Source: Ulota crispa (Eukaryota; Streptophyta; Bryopsida; Orthotrichales; Orthotrichaceae). From it: a DNA stretch of 64,000 nucleotides. Below, piece after piece: positions 46,317 to 59,611 of this stretch. Under the pieces are notes generated by a model, which was not told where the DNA came from, made no database searches, and worked only from the letters and a program-made list of their open reading frames with translations. The stretch lies in the NCBI GenBank assembly GCA_963920765.1, contig OY987243.1, positions 3,658,001 through 3,722,000 of the forward strand. Reading direction: 5' to 3'. A program made the position numbers and the translations under genes. Every line of letters begins with the position of its first letter. Position 1 is the first letter of the stretch.

Positions 46317-47334
46317 CAGTGCTCAACCGAATTTCACAAACGTAGCACCTCGTCCCTTCTTACGCCTCACCAGGCAAGAGATATCCCTAAAATTCAGTGC
46401 AATGTTTTGATTGAACACCTAAACTCTTCCCCAAAGTAAAATTAAATCGCAGCGAAAATATTGCAAATAAATTATCCACTACCAGTGCATATCTCTAAAA
46501 TCTATCAGCTGATTCTTAATCTCGCCAGCCTGCCATCTCCTAATAAGCAATCCACTCTTCAGCTCTACCAGAATGAGCTCACTCCACCGCCTCGTGGAGG
46601 TCAATACCAAACAAACATAAAACTGCTTCCTTTATTCAAACAGAGTCCAATCACTTGACCCCAATTCTCCAATAACCAAAAAATCTCGGAAACACAGAAC
46701 ACCACTAGATTGCTCAAATTCTGCCTTGGGAACTCCGCCAACACTCACTGCCAAAACGCGCAGAGAATTGTTTCGAAATCCCGAAAGTGGAATCTCAAAG
46801 CGCCGGAGCGAGAGTGAGCGATTGCAGAATAACAGAATCGGAGTAGTCAGGATGTGATTGACAGCCTGATCGTGCGCACATCTGCCACCCAGAATCACCA
46901 AATGCAGAGCTATACTGAATTACCAGATCGAGCGCAAGCAGAAATTTGTTACACACTTGGTGATCTATAAGTTAATGCGTGAGCGAGCTTGGGAGAACGG
47001 CGTCTTCGATTGAATTGGACAGTACGGTCAGTGAAGTCACGGTTTTGAATACTCATTACTGGAGAATCTGCACGGGAATCTATTCCCTTCGACAGCTTCA
47101 AGTGCAATCTTCATCGCAAGCAGCCTTCTTCAACACGACGCCCGCAACCCTAATTTACTGATTCCAGGAAGCTCCTTGAAACCGGTCACCATGAGTGCCA
47201 CATGGACGGATGATAAATTGTTGACGAATGAAAAACCTTTCATCGTTGGTACACGTGTTTCACATTTCGAAGAGCACGTAATGGGCCTCAGGAAAGAGCA
47301 CCACTAATCAGTATTCAGTACTCTGACTAAAGAC
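46317..47334. other. Upstream region of the kelch gene and spacer
   Basis: Moderately GC-rich sequence, probably promoter and 5' untranslated region of the kelch gene on the minus strand. Small frames here are not recognised. Confidence 0.35.
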
Positions 47335-48190
47335 CACAGTCTGGGAAGTTTTATGGAAAAATCGGTGCATTTTCTAATTTTGTTGACAAGAGTAATTTTT
47401 TTCCGTTGATAGCTGTTTAAAGCTCATGTTTTTTTTGGATAAATTTACCATTTCTTTAATTTATATTATTTGGCAAATTCTCAAGTTTCTGAATGTCTCC
47501 TTTTTGAAATGTAATGTGTATATTGTAAGTTGGTAGCAGGTTTGGCACTTTTCATCCTGCAGCTCCACTACTAGTAGTGCAGCCACATGATGAAAAGTGC
47601 CAAACCTACTATCATATTAGAGTAGTTAATTATTTTTTCAAGTTTTATTTTCCTTTGTGGTACTTTCAAAGAAAATTCATGCATAATTTAGGGTTCCATA
47701 ATTTAACATTCTTGGCATGAGTTGAATTTGGCCAAGTCCCATCTTCTTGGAGCCAAGGATGTTGACTTTGAAAAATGCGTGGATCCAAAAGAGGGCCCGT
47801 GTCTTGTCTAGATGCTAGTTAGTGCAACAAAACAACACATGTGATTCAACCCAACTCACTATTTTGAGAATCAAGTGAGTCAAACAAACATGAAGCATTG
47901 TTTGGACTAAAATTAACTAACAAAGTTAAGTAACTTAGAGGATTAGCATTAGGCTTTTTTTGATATTTACCTTCATTTTTTCACAAAGGTATGACATCAT
48001 CAATGATATGATCAAACTCCTCACTTGACCCTTCCAAAGCAATTCTAAGCATGAAATCTAGATTCTTACTTCAATTTCATAACCCAATCTTGCTTTTGCA
48101 AGTCAAACTCATAAACACAAAAAAAGAAAATATCAACTTTGGGCCCCTCTCACGACGCTACCACTTTTTGCCATCTTGAGCCTTGATTTA
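47335..48190. repeat. Dispersed repeat R2, copy 2 (uninserted)
   Basis: Aligns with 13825-15500 but lacks the 923-base TTAA element. The corresponding empty site is at 48000-48003. It has its own 80-base hairpin insertion at 47531-47614. Non-coding. Confidence 0.7.
47531..47614. repeat. Short perfect-stem hairpin, 84 bp
   Basis: Left arm tggtagcaggtttggcactt and beyond pairs with 47589-47614 over 26 bases with one or two mismatches. The loop holds a second palindrome (actactagtagt). It is absent from the other R2 copy, so it is an insertion (tiny MITE) or hairpin element. Confidence 0.7.
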
Positions 48191-48829
48191 GTTTTAGTTT
48201 TAATTTTAGTTTTAATTCTATTTTTATTGTTTATTCTACTTATTTTTTCTAGTAAGCTTAAGTTTCCATCATCTCAACTTAAATTTAAAAAATAATCACA
48301 AACAATAAATATCTTAAGTAATGGTGGTTGCCCAAATTGCCAAGACTTTTTTTAAACCTTTTCAATCAATTTCCTATTTTTCATTTGTGGGGGCAACCTC
48401 ATCCAATTTTTTTCTATGCCACTCTAAAAATTTCAATTTTTTTGTAAACAAACCTCGACAATCTATTGCTTGAGCCCAGGGTATTTTTTCTTGACAAATT
48501 TTTGCCTAACCTCATGTTTGCCTAACCTCATTTTTGCCTAACCTTGAACTGTTACACGCTGCCCATTACACTAAAAAAAATCGGGTGAAAAATTGGGTGA
48601 AACCGCCAAATCCCTTCTCCAGCAAACACCAAGTTCACCAAAGTTTGGATGAAAGTAACAAATTTTATTGATGCACAAGCACATTCATTGTTTCAATCTA
48701 ATTTTATTCAATTTTCCTTACTTGCTTGCACTCCTAGGTGTCGGTCGCTTTGCCCTAAACAAACCAAAGTAAACCTTGTGCCCTTCAATCATTTCCATAA
48801 TTATCCAACAAGCGTCATTTTAACCCTTG
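48191..48829. other. Spacer, nothing recognised
   Basis: Low-complexity 'ttttagttttaat' tract at 48185-48240 and a threefold 'tgcctaacctca' repeat near 48505-48545. No gene. Confidence 0.4.
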
Positions 48830-48833
48830 AACG

Positions 48834-49157
48834 TTCTACAGTGGTCTCTGCAACAGTTGGCAAGTGCTCGCTCATCATAATATTGTTTTCTAAAGTTGCA
48901 TAAGTCAATAGTGCATGGTGCCCTCATGAAAATTGCAAGGACAACTTGGGACCTAACAACGTATCTTTGAATCTTTTCACAATTTGGGTTACCTACTAAG
49001 ATAAGTGTGTTTGGTGAGGTTGTTTCTTGCCTTCCATGATGCACGAGGTACTTGTAATCACTTCTAAAAAATTCAGGTGAAAATCAACTTTTTTTTGTAG
49101 TACAAAGTGTTTTTTTGGTGACCAAGGAACGTTTCCGTCTTCTTTGACGTTTAGGGG
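48834..49157. mobile_element. TTAA-flanked TIR element, 324 bp
   Basis: TTAA occurs at 48830-48833 and 49158-49161. The left end CCCTTGAACGTTC and the right end, inverse of CCCCTAAACGTCA, agree at most of the first 12 positions. The interior is the inverse of 21640-21983. Non-coding. Confidence 0.7.
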
Positions 49158-49304
49158 TTAAAACACATAATGAAGGCCATTTTGAAACCATCACCTTCTA
49201 CCCCAATATGCACACTTTCACTCCTAACAAACCACAATTGTAAGTGACTCCACTTCACAATGCTTAGTACATCAACACGCAAAACACTAATTAAACTTCC
49301 AATA

Positions 49305-49666
49305 AGGTAGGCGCACCCATCCCCGTCATGTCCCTATGGGCGTTATATGACATTGTCAAGAACTAACAAATATAAATCAAATGGTTATGGGTGACAAAGT
49401 GATGGTTGTGGCTGACTTTTTGAGTACCCACCTCACTATTTAAGAACCAACAAGCCTTGTTTTTAGCATCTCTTACACATGGTTCCTAGTTCCTACAGTT
49501 TCAGTGATTTTGAACTTTGAAAATCTTTGTGAACAAATGCTTGCAGTTGGAACCTTGAAACTGATGCCAATATTTTTGGTTTGCACTTCGTAACTTCAGT
49601 ATTTTTAGTCAATTGTTTTACCTACTCCAAAACCCTTGTTTCCACGCTTATGGGTGCGCCTACCTT
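49305..49666. mobile_element. TIR element with TA flanks, 362 bp
   Basis: The left end aggtaggcgcacccat and the right end atgggtgcgcctacct are exact inverses. TA lies at each side, which would fit a Tc1/mariner-type (Stowaway-like) element, although the terminal sequence is not the Stowaway consensus. Non-coding. Confidence 0.65.
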
Positions 49667-50207
49667 ATATCTCAGAGGTACGAGGGCATCAACAATAGGT
49701 AAAACAACATTACCTTTCGCATACAAAACATAACAGGTTCAATAGTAAATTCTTCAAATTGCCAATAAGAACACATCAAATTCTGACCAGTCAAATGATA
49801 ATTTTTTTTAACTCAACACCTAAAGTGGCAAAAGAAAGGATCCATATCGGAAGTGCTGTGCCCTGCATAAATATGTCGCAGAGGCCACCAACCGAATGAA
49901 CTAATCTATCATGGACCAGGCAGTTACTTCAATCTATTGCGGCCACAGGAGCTGTGCTAGAATTGCGCCATCAATAAATCTTGTCGGAGTAAGAATGGGT
50001 CAAACGTGGTGCTGTAGATCAACATTTGTATATTGATTCGGCACTTGTACTATAAAAAATAGAAGAAAACTATAAATCCGCAACATCAATGAGCTGCACT
50101 ATATTTGGTGTTTCCAGTAAAAAGAAAGGGTGCTATCTCTAAACACAAGTTCCATACAGAGAGAGATGACTTGAAACAAATGGTTGTGGTGTGGTTTCGT
50201 ACTTCGT
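49667..50207 (-). other. 3' untranslated region of DRP1 and spacer
   Basis: Sequence following the DRP1 stop codon. No separate gene is recognised. Confidence 0.4.
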
Positions 50208-53200
50208 CTACTTCCAGGCCACCGCATCAATCTCGTCTCTGGCTTGTTTGTAGAGCTCCAGCCTCTTGGACAGCTGCACTCTGCGCTCCATCAACGCAGG
50301 GTCCTCATCCAGCATAGTTGACAATTGCTTTCCCTGCCGATCCACAAGAAAATAAATCAGAAAGATGAGCCCTAACAGAAAGGACCTTGATAAGGAATGC
50401 TGCAAGAAGAATACTTCGTAAATCAGACAGTTTCGGGACATTCTCAGCAACGTCAAAAGCCTCATAATTCATGAGGAGGTCTCCCTTTGGCCGGTTGTTA
50501 AAAGGTAGTTCTATTTCAAGAGTCCTGATTTTACTGCAAACCTTGTTGAATCTCTTCCTATTTGGATACAAACTGAAACAGTCAAAATATACTGGAGTAA
50601 TGATTTTATAATTTCTCGTTTTTCTAAATGTGCAGGCATATGCAATAGAACGGTCACCTCACGCTTGCCGATTTGAGTATAAAAGTGATCCAGCAAAGAT
50701 CGCCTCGCTTCTCGGACTTGACAATGAACAGCTGCTTTGGGTAAAGAGTTCCTCAGTTGATCGCAAACCATGCCGATGTAGGCGGACACGTTGGAACCTG
50801 TGATTAATTCAAAAAACGTTACCCAAACAAATGAATAGGATGACGAATGGAGGTCATAAAGAAGGGATTCATAAAACTAACTAGCAAGGGAGGTATCCCC
50901 ACCATAAAAACTTAGTTCCCAAATACAGTAATGGACACGTTGGCACAAGTGCAAGCAAAAAACATTCGGAAAGTTCTCATCGTTACCAATTCGTCGCAAG
51001 TGGCCGTCGGTGTAACGATCAGACGCTGAGGCAGCTGCATTGCCGCCCTTCCCTTCAATTTCCTGAGGAAGTTTTCGGAAAAAGTCTACCGTCAAATAGC
51101 TCGCTTCCATATCCACCATCCTCAAAGTGGTCTTCTTACTATCATCTCTCATCCTCTCTAGCGCCTCAATGGATGCTTGCGCGAGTTCCCCTTGGAGGGA
51201 CGGAAACCTTTTCAGCTCCTGCTCGAGCAAAGTTGTTGTCAGAACATGAGGATATATACAGAATCAGCAGACTATGATTCACATCACCAAAACAAAAAAA
51301 ATTCATCGAGTCTCACAGCAAAGACATGACGATGACATCGAAGAAAAAGATGCGAGAAAGTTTGATTACCGAACACTCTCCAATAGACTTTCGGACGAGA
51401 TCCCTCAGAATGAAGTGCACCTGAACGTTTGCGAAACACATATCAGCAATATATTATTGACTTCGTTATCAATAGTAAGGTTATCAGAACTGGACATCTG
51501 AGTTATTAGATCTTGACGTCTTCAGAATTAGCAGGGAGTCAACTCAAATGATCATGCCTGCCAAGCATTAAAGGTAAGATTCTAGAAGCGGATTAGAGTC
51601 ACAATGTGTAGGGATGGAGTCATGGTGTTGTTGCAGGGGGGACGTACTGCGTCAACAACTGCCTCTGCTGGGCCTCTAAAGAAATGCAGGGAACTCTCGA
51701 TAAGGCGCCGGTAACCTTGCTCTGGGGCAATAAGATGGGGCTGGTAGCCATCAGCCTCGGACACAATTCTTCGTACATTCTGGCCAGACAGATGCTTGTC
51801 GAAGGGGAGTTTCTTCAACGCAGCGGGCAGTTGATTGTCAAAGACGGCATATATCTTCTCACCACCAGGGCGTCTGGAAGATGCAAAAAAATCCAGACGC
51901 TATTTAATGTGCAAAGTTCAAAAGGCAGTGCTTGCAAAAACAATAGAGAGCAAATACAAAATAGACACAACAGGAGTGTTTCTGACTTACGCTCCCTCTA
52001 AATGCTCTTTGAAGATGCGGTCGAATGCCCTACAAAGTTCCAAGATGGTGTACAGCTGAGCCTGCACATCATATTAAAGATTCTGTTAGTTTCCATGCAA
52101 AGTGATACAAAATCAGTGGTGGAACGAACAAAGCTGACTATGAATATGAGTGATCGGCCTTGAAGACAGCAGATTCCCACATACGACTTACCCCAGCATC
52201 ATTTGCAAGAGGCCTGCCGATTTGATTCAACTCCGACTCAATATCATCGATGCTCTTGTTAATCATAGCTAGAATGCTAGGAATGCGTGACCTGATGACA
52301 GCTTCCAGATGCTGCAGTAGAAACAACAAATAATCTTAGAAAAAATGTTCAATTTATACTACTGTAAAAGCTTTGAAACCATTGGCAATAGCTGAAATGC
52401 AACTTAGAGCACTTGCAGCCTGGCGATGGGAGAGACGCTTTTCAATACCTTTGAGAGAAGTTTGCCAAGATATTCAGAACCCATCTTGCTACCGAGGTGG
52501 CCGTAATCTTGGCTGCTTGCAAAGTACTCTCGTTCTCTGCGTCTGGCTGCAATCATATCCACGTTCTTGTTGATGTCCTGCTGAGAGCGGTTGACCACGC
52601 CCACCCATTGATGCTGTAAACGGTAGGAGCGGCCTTCTAGGACCTGTTCACACCAACAGAAGCGTTTCAGTGTTATATTACTAGAACCCTCCGAGAACCA
52701 AGCCAACTGTCCAGATCATGCCCTGTACAATCTCATCTAAATGTAAGCGTAAAGAACCCGAAAGCAGGTGAGCAGACCAACAAAGATGCCCACTGGTTAC
52801 AAGGAGCAGCTGGTACTTACATCAAGAGCATTGGTACCCTTGTCCATGAGATCCAACTTTGTGAGGACACCGAAGGTTCTCTCTCCTGCAACATGATGGA
52901 AATAATCAAATTAAGGGACCAACAGAAATATGTAACAAGTGGCCCGAGACGCAGCTGCATTCTTAAGTCAATAAATCTAAGACTCCCACACAGAGATGAA
53001 AAGGAATAAACTACTCCACAAGAAATAAAGTGAACTGAATATAAGTTCGAAGGTACTGATAATCACCATTTGGATCAACTTCTCTGGCTATCTTGATAGC
53101 ATCAGACGTAGCGATATCTTGATTCGCTGGCGAGACAGCAAGAATGATCGAATTTGGCTGCAAAAAGCATTGATTATCATTTCAGTCCAAAAATGAAACT

Positions 53201-55138
53201 ATTTTAGTTCTCAGTTGTAGCAACCTACAATGTGGGATTTTTAGATAGCCTCCTTTGAAAATTAGCACATTGAAACTCCAATACAGAAACGGGATATGTA
53301 GTACAAGTGTAAAGGGCCATGATAAGGGTAAACCAAAAGTACCTTCTCAATATAAGAACGGACCATGTCCTCAATGTCTCGTACAATGCTATCGGCTTGA
53401 CCGTCTGCACAAGTATACTTCTTTGAGAAATGGGACCACTCTTAGGTCAACAGTACATGTTTAGTGAGTGTAACTATAAGCATGACTTAGAATTCATCTA
53501 AAGCAAGAAGAGACAAAACCTTAACTAACTAACTGCATACTGCATGGAGAAACATAATTGTGCTGTACAACGTGGCAGAGATCTTACCGATAGCAATCTT
53601 GGTAAGACCCGGAAGATCGATAAGAGTCAAATTCACAACTGTCAAAGTATAACTGTAGTCAGTGCTGGGTTGATGCAAGAAGACAGAAAGTCAAATCCTC
53701 AAAAAAGAATTCCCGACATTTAAGAGAGTGACAAGCAAAGAGGCTGAAAAAAGAATGTACCGTTGGGAGAATATACACTCAGATGGATCGGCACAACAGA
53801 AATGCCCTTGCCGCGTCCAGTGATTCGGTCTGTCTCGTCTGAGATTTCTTTCCTTACAGCAGCTGCATAGGAGAACATAATAATACTCAACAATACATTA
53901 TCGGTGTAGCTTTCGTTTATGAATATACTATCCTTATTACAGTTTAAATCTATAACCAGCAAGAGATGATTGTATCCAACCGTGCTAAGATCATAAGGTT
54001 ATGGAAGTGCTTTGAGATCACACACCAAAGTCTGAAAACCGCCTCTTGGGCATGTGAAGAAACTCTGCATACTCGGCAGCTTTTTCTTCAAGTTTATGCA
54101 GCTGCAAAACTAATGGCCGCCGAGTAACAATACCTGTAACAAAGAACTTCATTCAGTTGACGGAATCTAGAAACGTCAAAAACTAACATTACAGAGGTTG
54201 AAAGCGCTGGAAGAGTGTGGATCTCAACACACCACTGAGAATATTACTGTACATATACCTCATTTGAATTTCCATGTATGCAAGCAGACATTACTTCATA
54301 AACAGATATTTGCGTCCAATTCGAGTTTCGAAAAAATCTGACGCAAACAAATGACACAACTATCCCCACACGCGGCTAATGCTTAACAGCATCGGCATTC
54401 CAATCATCGGTTGCTTACCAGAACCGCGAGGAAGAAAATCACGTCCAACAATACTCTCGAGGACAGAAGACTTTCCGGAACTCTGTATAATACAACAATC
54501 AACTAGTTAGCAGTGCGTGAAACGCATATTTTATTCAAGAGTCCCGAAGATTCGGCTTTGTGATCACAGCGACTTTCCGAAAAGAAGGATTACATATAAA
54601 ACTATGATAAAAACTAAGATAATAGAGCTCTAGCTGGCATTGTAAACAGCAAAACCCACTTCGTTCTCTGAAGAAGATTACAAACACTAAGTTCAACATG
54701 ATAACAAGCTGTCGAAAGTGTCAAGGGAAATTAGGTCATCTCTCACATATAACTCAGTTAGATAGATAACTGTTCAAGGGCCATATAGTCAGAAAAGGAA
54801 AGCTTCACGTTCGCTAAAATGGCGGATTTTGGAAAAATTGACGCAAGTTCAATTGCCCAAAATAAACCTCAGATCTCTTGTAGACCTAGTTTTCAGAACC
54901 CCGAAATATTAATGTCACAATATTGGGGCTTGCACACACGCCATTACAAAGAGATGACCATAGTTTATTGAACAAGCTTGATCGGAAAGATGAAAAGAGA
55001 GAGCCCTACCTGCCCTCCGACAACAGCCACTGATGGTAAAGCCTCCCAAAGACTGGCTGCAGCGCCTTCACCTCCATAGTCACCAAGAGCAGTGCAAGCT
55101 CTCTGAATCCTATTCACCAGCCCAATCAAGTTATCCAT
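50208..55138 (-). CDS. DRP1: Dynamin-related protein 1 (phragmoplastin type), 16 exons, complete
   Basis: Exons on the minus strand: 55010-55138, 54419-54482, 54026-54133, 53761-53862, 53588-53638, 53343-53404, 53067-53157, 52821-52885, 52449-52643, 52192-52311, 51991-52061, 51648-51873, 51370-51420, 50987-51218, 50658-50797, 50208-50333. They total 1833 bases, in frame, giving 610 residues, the length of Arabidopsis DRP1A as I recall it. The start [20 protein letters not shown] is the family's. The GTPase motifs are intact: P-loop GGQSSGKSS across exons 1-2, switch I IVTRRP, DLPG, and TKLD. The middle domain and GED ([35 protein letters not shown]) are present. No PH or Pro-rich domain, as usual for DRP1. 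The protein self-assembles on membranes and acts at the cell plate in cytokinesis and in clathrin-mediated endocytosis. A decayed duplicate of its 5' end lies at 42150. Confidence 0.97.
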
Positions 55139-56254
55139 CTTGACCTTTCCCGCAGCGCTTCAGCTGCACTCTTCCTCACGCAATGCTGGCACCTGCACTT
55201 GAATCTCCCAACGATCAAGATCCTGGAAAGCCAGAATTCCAATTCTGAGAACTAGACCACATCAAAAATTAAGAAAGTAAAAATGAAAAAATGAAAAAGG
55301 ATAAAAGTTAAAAGTCTTGATTCCTCTTGAAATACACGCCATATGTTAAGATCTCTTTTCAAGAACTATCGCTGCGAAACTAATTTTACAACGCAAGATC
55401 TCGCTACGCCAAGTTGAGATCTAAAATACTTCGTAAGCCAATGCAGCTTCAAAAAGTACTCGATCAACTACAGATAGAACCGGCGAGGACCTCAAAATCT
55501 CGATATAATGCATCCATCCATTCGGCACGATCCAAACGAGGAAAGAGTCACGGACAACCAAAATATCATTTTGCTCAGATTCAAATCCGAAGTGTAAAGA
55601 AAAACGGCTGAAATAACAAGGTACGGCGGGAGGGTTGATGGTTTGAATACAGAGTCAAAGTCAATGCGAAAAGACAGAAGGAAAACCCCAGGAACACAAA
55701 TGGAGACGGATCCGTGCCAGATCTAGGGGACGCCGTACCTGATAGTGCCACAACGAAATGCAGAAGAGGGAGAAATGAGAACGGTCGGCGATGGCGATCG
55801 GAGTGCGAGGACGGAGGAGTGGTCGAATGCGACGAGGGTTGGATCGGTAGCGATGTCACTGACAAACTACAACGGTGGCAGGAAGTCAGGAAGAGCAGCG
55901 GGGGCGAGGTTTTGGGACGAAGGATTTGAAGGTGCTGGCGAGGTGCAAGAGCTCATCAGTGCAGTCTGGATGAAATGATTGGATGGATTATTGATGGCGT
56001 GAATCAGTTTTCATTCGCTGGCTGTTCTTTGTGCTTTCCTGGAACGCTCCTACTGTAAGTGCTGCTGGAGTGCTGGACTGTGACGCGCGGCGTTGTCGCT
56101 ATCAAGCCGCGTCCACTTCAGTGGTTCCCAGATCTCGATCATCTCACTGGCTATCACTTCAGCGGCCTAGATGGAGAGCTGGCGTAAGAGTATTTCCTGC
56201 CACCCACTCCAAAGCGTCTTTGAGGACAGAAACGGTCCTCGACCAATTTTCGAG
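55139..56254 (-). promoter_or_regulatory. Upstream region of DRP1
   Basis: 5' untranslated sequence and probable promoter, GC-richer than the surroundings. The part up to about 55740 is conserved in the partial duplicate (to 43890). Open frames at 55581-56264 on both strands are not recognised as protein. A 5' intron is possible. Confidence 0.45.
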
Positions 56255-56874
56255 GTTAAATTAAACCTGAACCTGATCAAATTACTATTTTACTTATTTT
56301 ATTATTTTTAGTAGATTATTTTTTGAAAATTTCTTTCTGAAGTTTTGTTTTAGCTTCAACAATCTGATTTTTCAAATGATTAATTATGTTTTTTTTATTC
56401 AAGATTTTGTGCACAGGTGTTCACTGCAATCTTGACTTTATGTAGTGTGTAGGGCTCTTGGGAATGAGCCTCAAATACATTACATTTTTGAGAAAATTTC
56501 ACATTAGAAATTCATTTAAAAAAATTGTAAAGTAGATTTTGAGAAGTCAAAAATTGATTGGGGTTATGCATGTTAGGCTCTTTAACCTCATATTTTTTTG
56601 GTGACCAACTTTTTTGATTTGACATGTGAAAAGAAGAATGAAAAACTTCAAATCACTTTCACAGTTTTAACACTCTCATGATCAAACATAATAATCTTTC
56701 TATCTATAAGAGATATTGTTGTGTTTTCTTTTCTAATGTGATTTCTAACATGTCTAGTTTGATTTTATATGGTTACAATTCAAAAAGAATTAATACAACT
56801 TATCAAAATATTGGCTTTTAGTTCAAATTAGAGAAAATTCCTAGAAGCCCTGGAAATGCAATGTCACTTTGGGG
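56255..56874. mobile_element. TTAA-type element, left end lost
   Basis: The interior aligns with 1200-1866 (shared 'caagattttgt', 'gag.ctcaaatacat', 'tttttttg.tga.caactttt'). The right end cactttgggg is followed by TTAA (56875-56878). The left terminus is not recognisable. Confidence 0.55.
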
Positions 56875-56878
56875 TTAA

Positions 56879-56905
56879 CCCTTGAGCGCCCAGGCCGTTT
56901 TCACC
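56879..56905. repeat. Left terminus of another TTAA element
   Basis: CCCTTGAGCGCCCAGGCC begins directly after the TTAA that closes the preceding element, so two elements share one TTAA. No partner end was found downstream. Confidence 0.4.
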
Positions 56906-58771
56906 AAAATCAAGGTTTTGAGAGACTTACAACTTTGATGCATTATATCTTAGTCAATCAGATGATCCACAAAAACTGACCATTGAAAGGCCCCGCTGTT
57001 GCACATTGACAAGTACAGTGCTATTGGAGACTTGAAGCGCAAAATCCGTTACAGGTGAACCTCGGGGCTCATTTGGCGGGTGACAAGAGATGCTCTAAGG
57101 TAACACAATCCACCCCCCTAGCTCCTTTCAGAAATTAACCTTCCCCCACCAAGGTAGGAGGCTCATGCTAGAACTAAATTTTGGGAAGTGAAACATCTTG
57201 AAGTATTTTTCAGTAAATTATCCTTGAAAGAAAAGAAGCATTGGCATCTAACCCAAGTTGTTTCATATATTTTGGAGTGTTGTGGAATTAGTTATGAAAT
57301 CTTGAAGTTGAAGTGGCATATGGCTCTAAAACCACCCACCTCCTCAAATTTACATTGCTTGTACACTTTTAAAGACTATGGAAAACAACATGTACAAATT
57401 GAGTATATTTGAAAAAGTGGGCAATTTTAGAATTTGGGCATTTTTAGAACCTTCTACCTTACCAAGTGTTACAACCATTTAGTAGTACTAATTGGTTACT
57501 CAAAGAAAAGTTGAACATAAAAGAAAATTGCAATTTCTTCCTTTATGAGATTTGAGGTAGTAACTTTTTTTTTATTAGAGCCCACAGACATTTATTAAAT
57601 TGTTCACAAAAAATTAGGAATTTAAAAGACAAGAGTTTATCATTATCACAAAATTTGAGTAAATTTGACTAGAATAGAATTAGCATGTTCCCCAATCAAA
57701 CAAAATGGTGATGATGTTTATTTATTTAAGGCGTTTCTAGTAGCTAATATATGTTTGCATCTAGAAACAAGATGACAAAATGATTTTTATAGGTTCATTA
57801 GTACTTTGTGCAAAACATGGTGTTTGAAAAATGAATGGAGTTCAAAGTTTTACCTTAACTTGTTTACAACACCTTTGCTAATTTTCCTGGAAACTAACAC
57901 TTTTGTTAACATCATTCTTGACACCACATGCTAATAGACCTTAAGATAAGTACATTCAAAAGCGTCTTATCAAATTTAAACTATTTAGTTAATATTGATT
58001 TTTTTTTAACATTGATTGAAGACTTCAAGTGAGGTTAGAAAGTATATTTAAATTACTATAGGAATGAAATGTTAGAATTTTAAAGTGCTAATTGTAGATG
58101 AAATTTCAAAATAGATCCTAGTCTCTTATTATGCTTGAAAGGTGTATCCAATAGAAGAAATGAAGGGCTTGTGAAGGGCTCTTAATAGTGAGCTTTTTAT
58201 GAAACAATAGATTGCCTATGAAACAATAGATTGCCTATGAAACAATAGATTGCCTAGTTGGAAAAATGTTAATCAAATGCAATTTGTTGGTATTCTTAAC
58301 AACTACCATCACATAAGCAAATCTTTCTAATTTGCAATTAATTCATATCCAAATAAGAAGCTTTTAATGCATTGCAATCAAATTGGAAAAAGAGACAACA
58401 TTTACATGTTTCAATAAACAAATCCACACAACTACTCATATATATCATTTGAATTAAGATCATAGCAAGCAACCAAATTAAAGTATGTGATGATAAGTAT
58501 CATTCAAACATTAACATACTTTCTAGACATATCAATTTGTCCTCATAGTGATCTTACACTTGTAGTCACTCAAAAGAAGATTTATAAAAATGTGCTTAAA
58601 GTCCAGCATCAATGCATGAAACTAATTTATTGGAGGACCAAAATTTTGTGTAATGCTATAGATGATAAGATTTAAGGGCCAATTGTTCAACAAGTTGCAA
58701 ATTTACAATATATAGACTAAATACCAAAGTTTGAGAAAAACAAAGCGATATATCCACGGACATGTTATTCA
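56906..58771. other. AT-rich stretch; one short tandem repeat
   Basis: Nothing recognised except three copies of the 19-base unit gaaacaatagattgcctat at about 58199-58256. Confidence 0.5.
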
Positions 58772-59611
58772 TGTTGAGATAAGTATTCTATTATTACGCT
58801 CTCCATTGTAGTTAACTAGAGTTTACTCTAGTAAAGGAATCCCATGGATCAATAGGAGAGAAGGACCTTTACTTTATATCCTCTCTCCTTAGTATATATG
58901 TGGAAACTTACTTGGAATAAAAAGACTTCTAAACTTCTTCTTTTCCATATATCTTTTGCGTCCTTGTTGAGTTTTCTATTCCCAACACATTATCAGCACA
59001 AAGCTCTAACCACCTAGCTTAACATGTTATCCAACACGTTATCAGTACGCTCTTCTGCTTTAATATCTTTGAGGGAATTTATTAGTACTATTCTTCATCT
59101 CTCATGGCTACTTCACGTTCTTTTGCTGCCACATCTATTGTAGTGCCAGCAGTTACTCCTAATGTTGAGACACTAAGGCTTCAGCCTCTTCTCTTTGCAC
59201 AATTGGAGGTTGAGGGGAGCAATTACCTACTATGGGCAAAAACTGCAAAAGCAATTATTACATTCGGGAGCAATTATCACAGTGCATTGTTTCTGACCAA
59301 CCTCGTACTATAAGTACTTCTAATTTTTATCATTGTGTTTGTAAGACATTGCTTTTGTTTCTTTTATAACAACAATGATAAGCATCCATTAGAGATGCAT
59401 TCTTGCTACAAATGTAAGTTCTGAGTGGGCCATGTGACATAATACTAAATTTCACTAGTAGAAAACTCCTTCCAAAACAACAGAAAACCAACAGTTTCTT
59501 GTTGATTTGGGCGCTTGCCCACGCTAATTGACTAATTTAACAGAATTCTGTAAAAAACTAAATACGTTCTGTTGATTTGGACACCATTATCTAAATCAAC
59601 AGAAATTTTGG

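Noticed and set aside
58197-58256. CRISPR-like array
   Set aside because: Three directly adjacent 19-base units without spacers, in a plant nuclear context: a simple tandem repeat.
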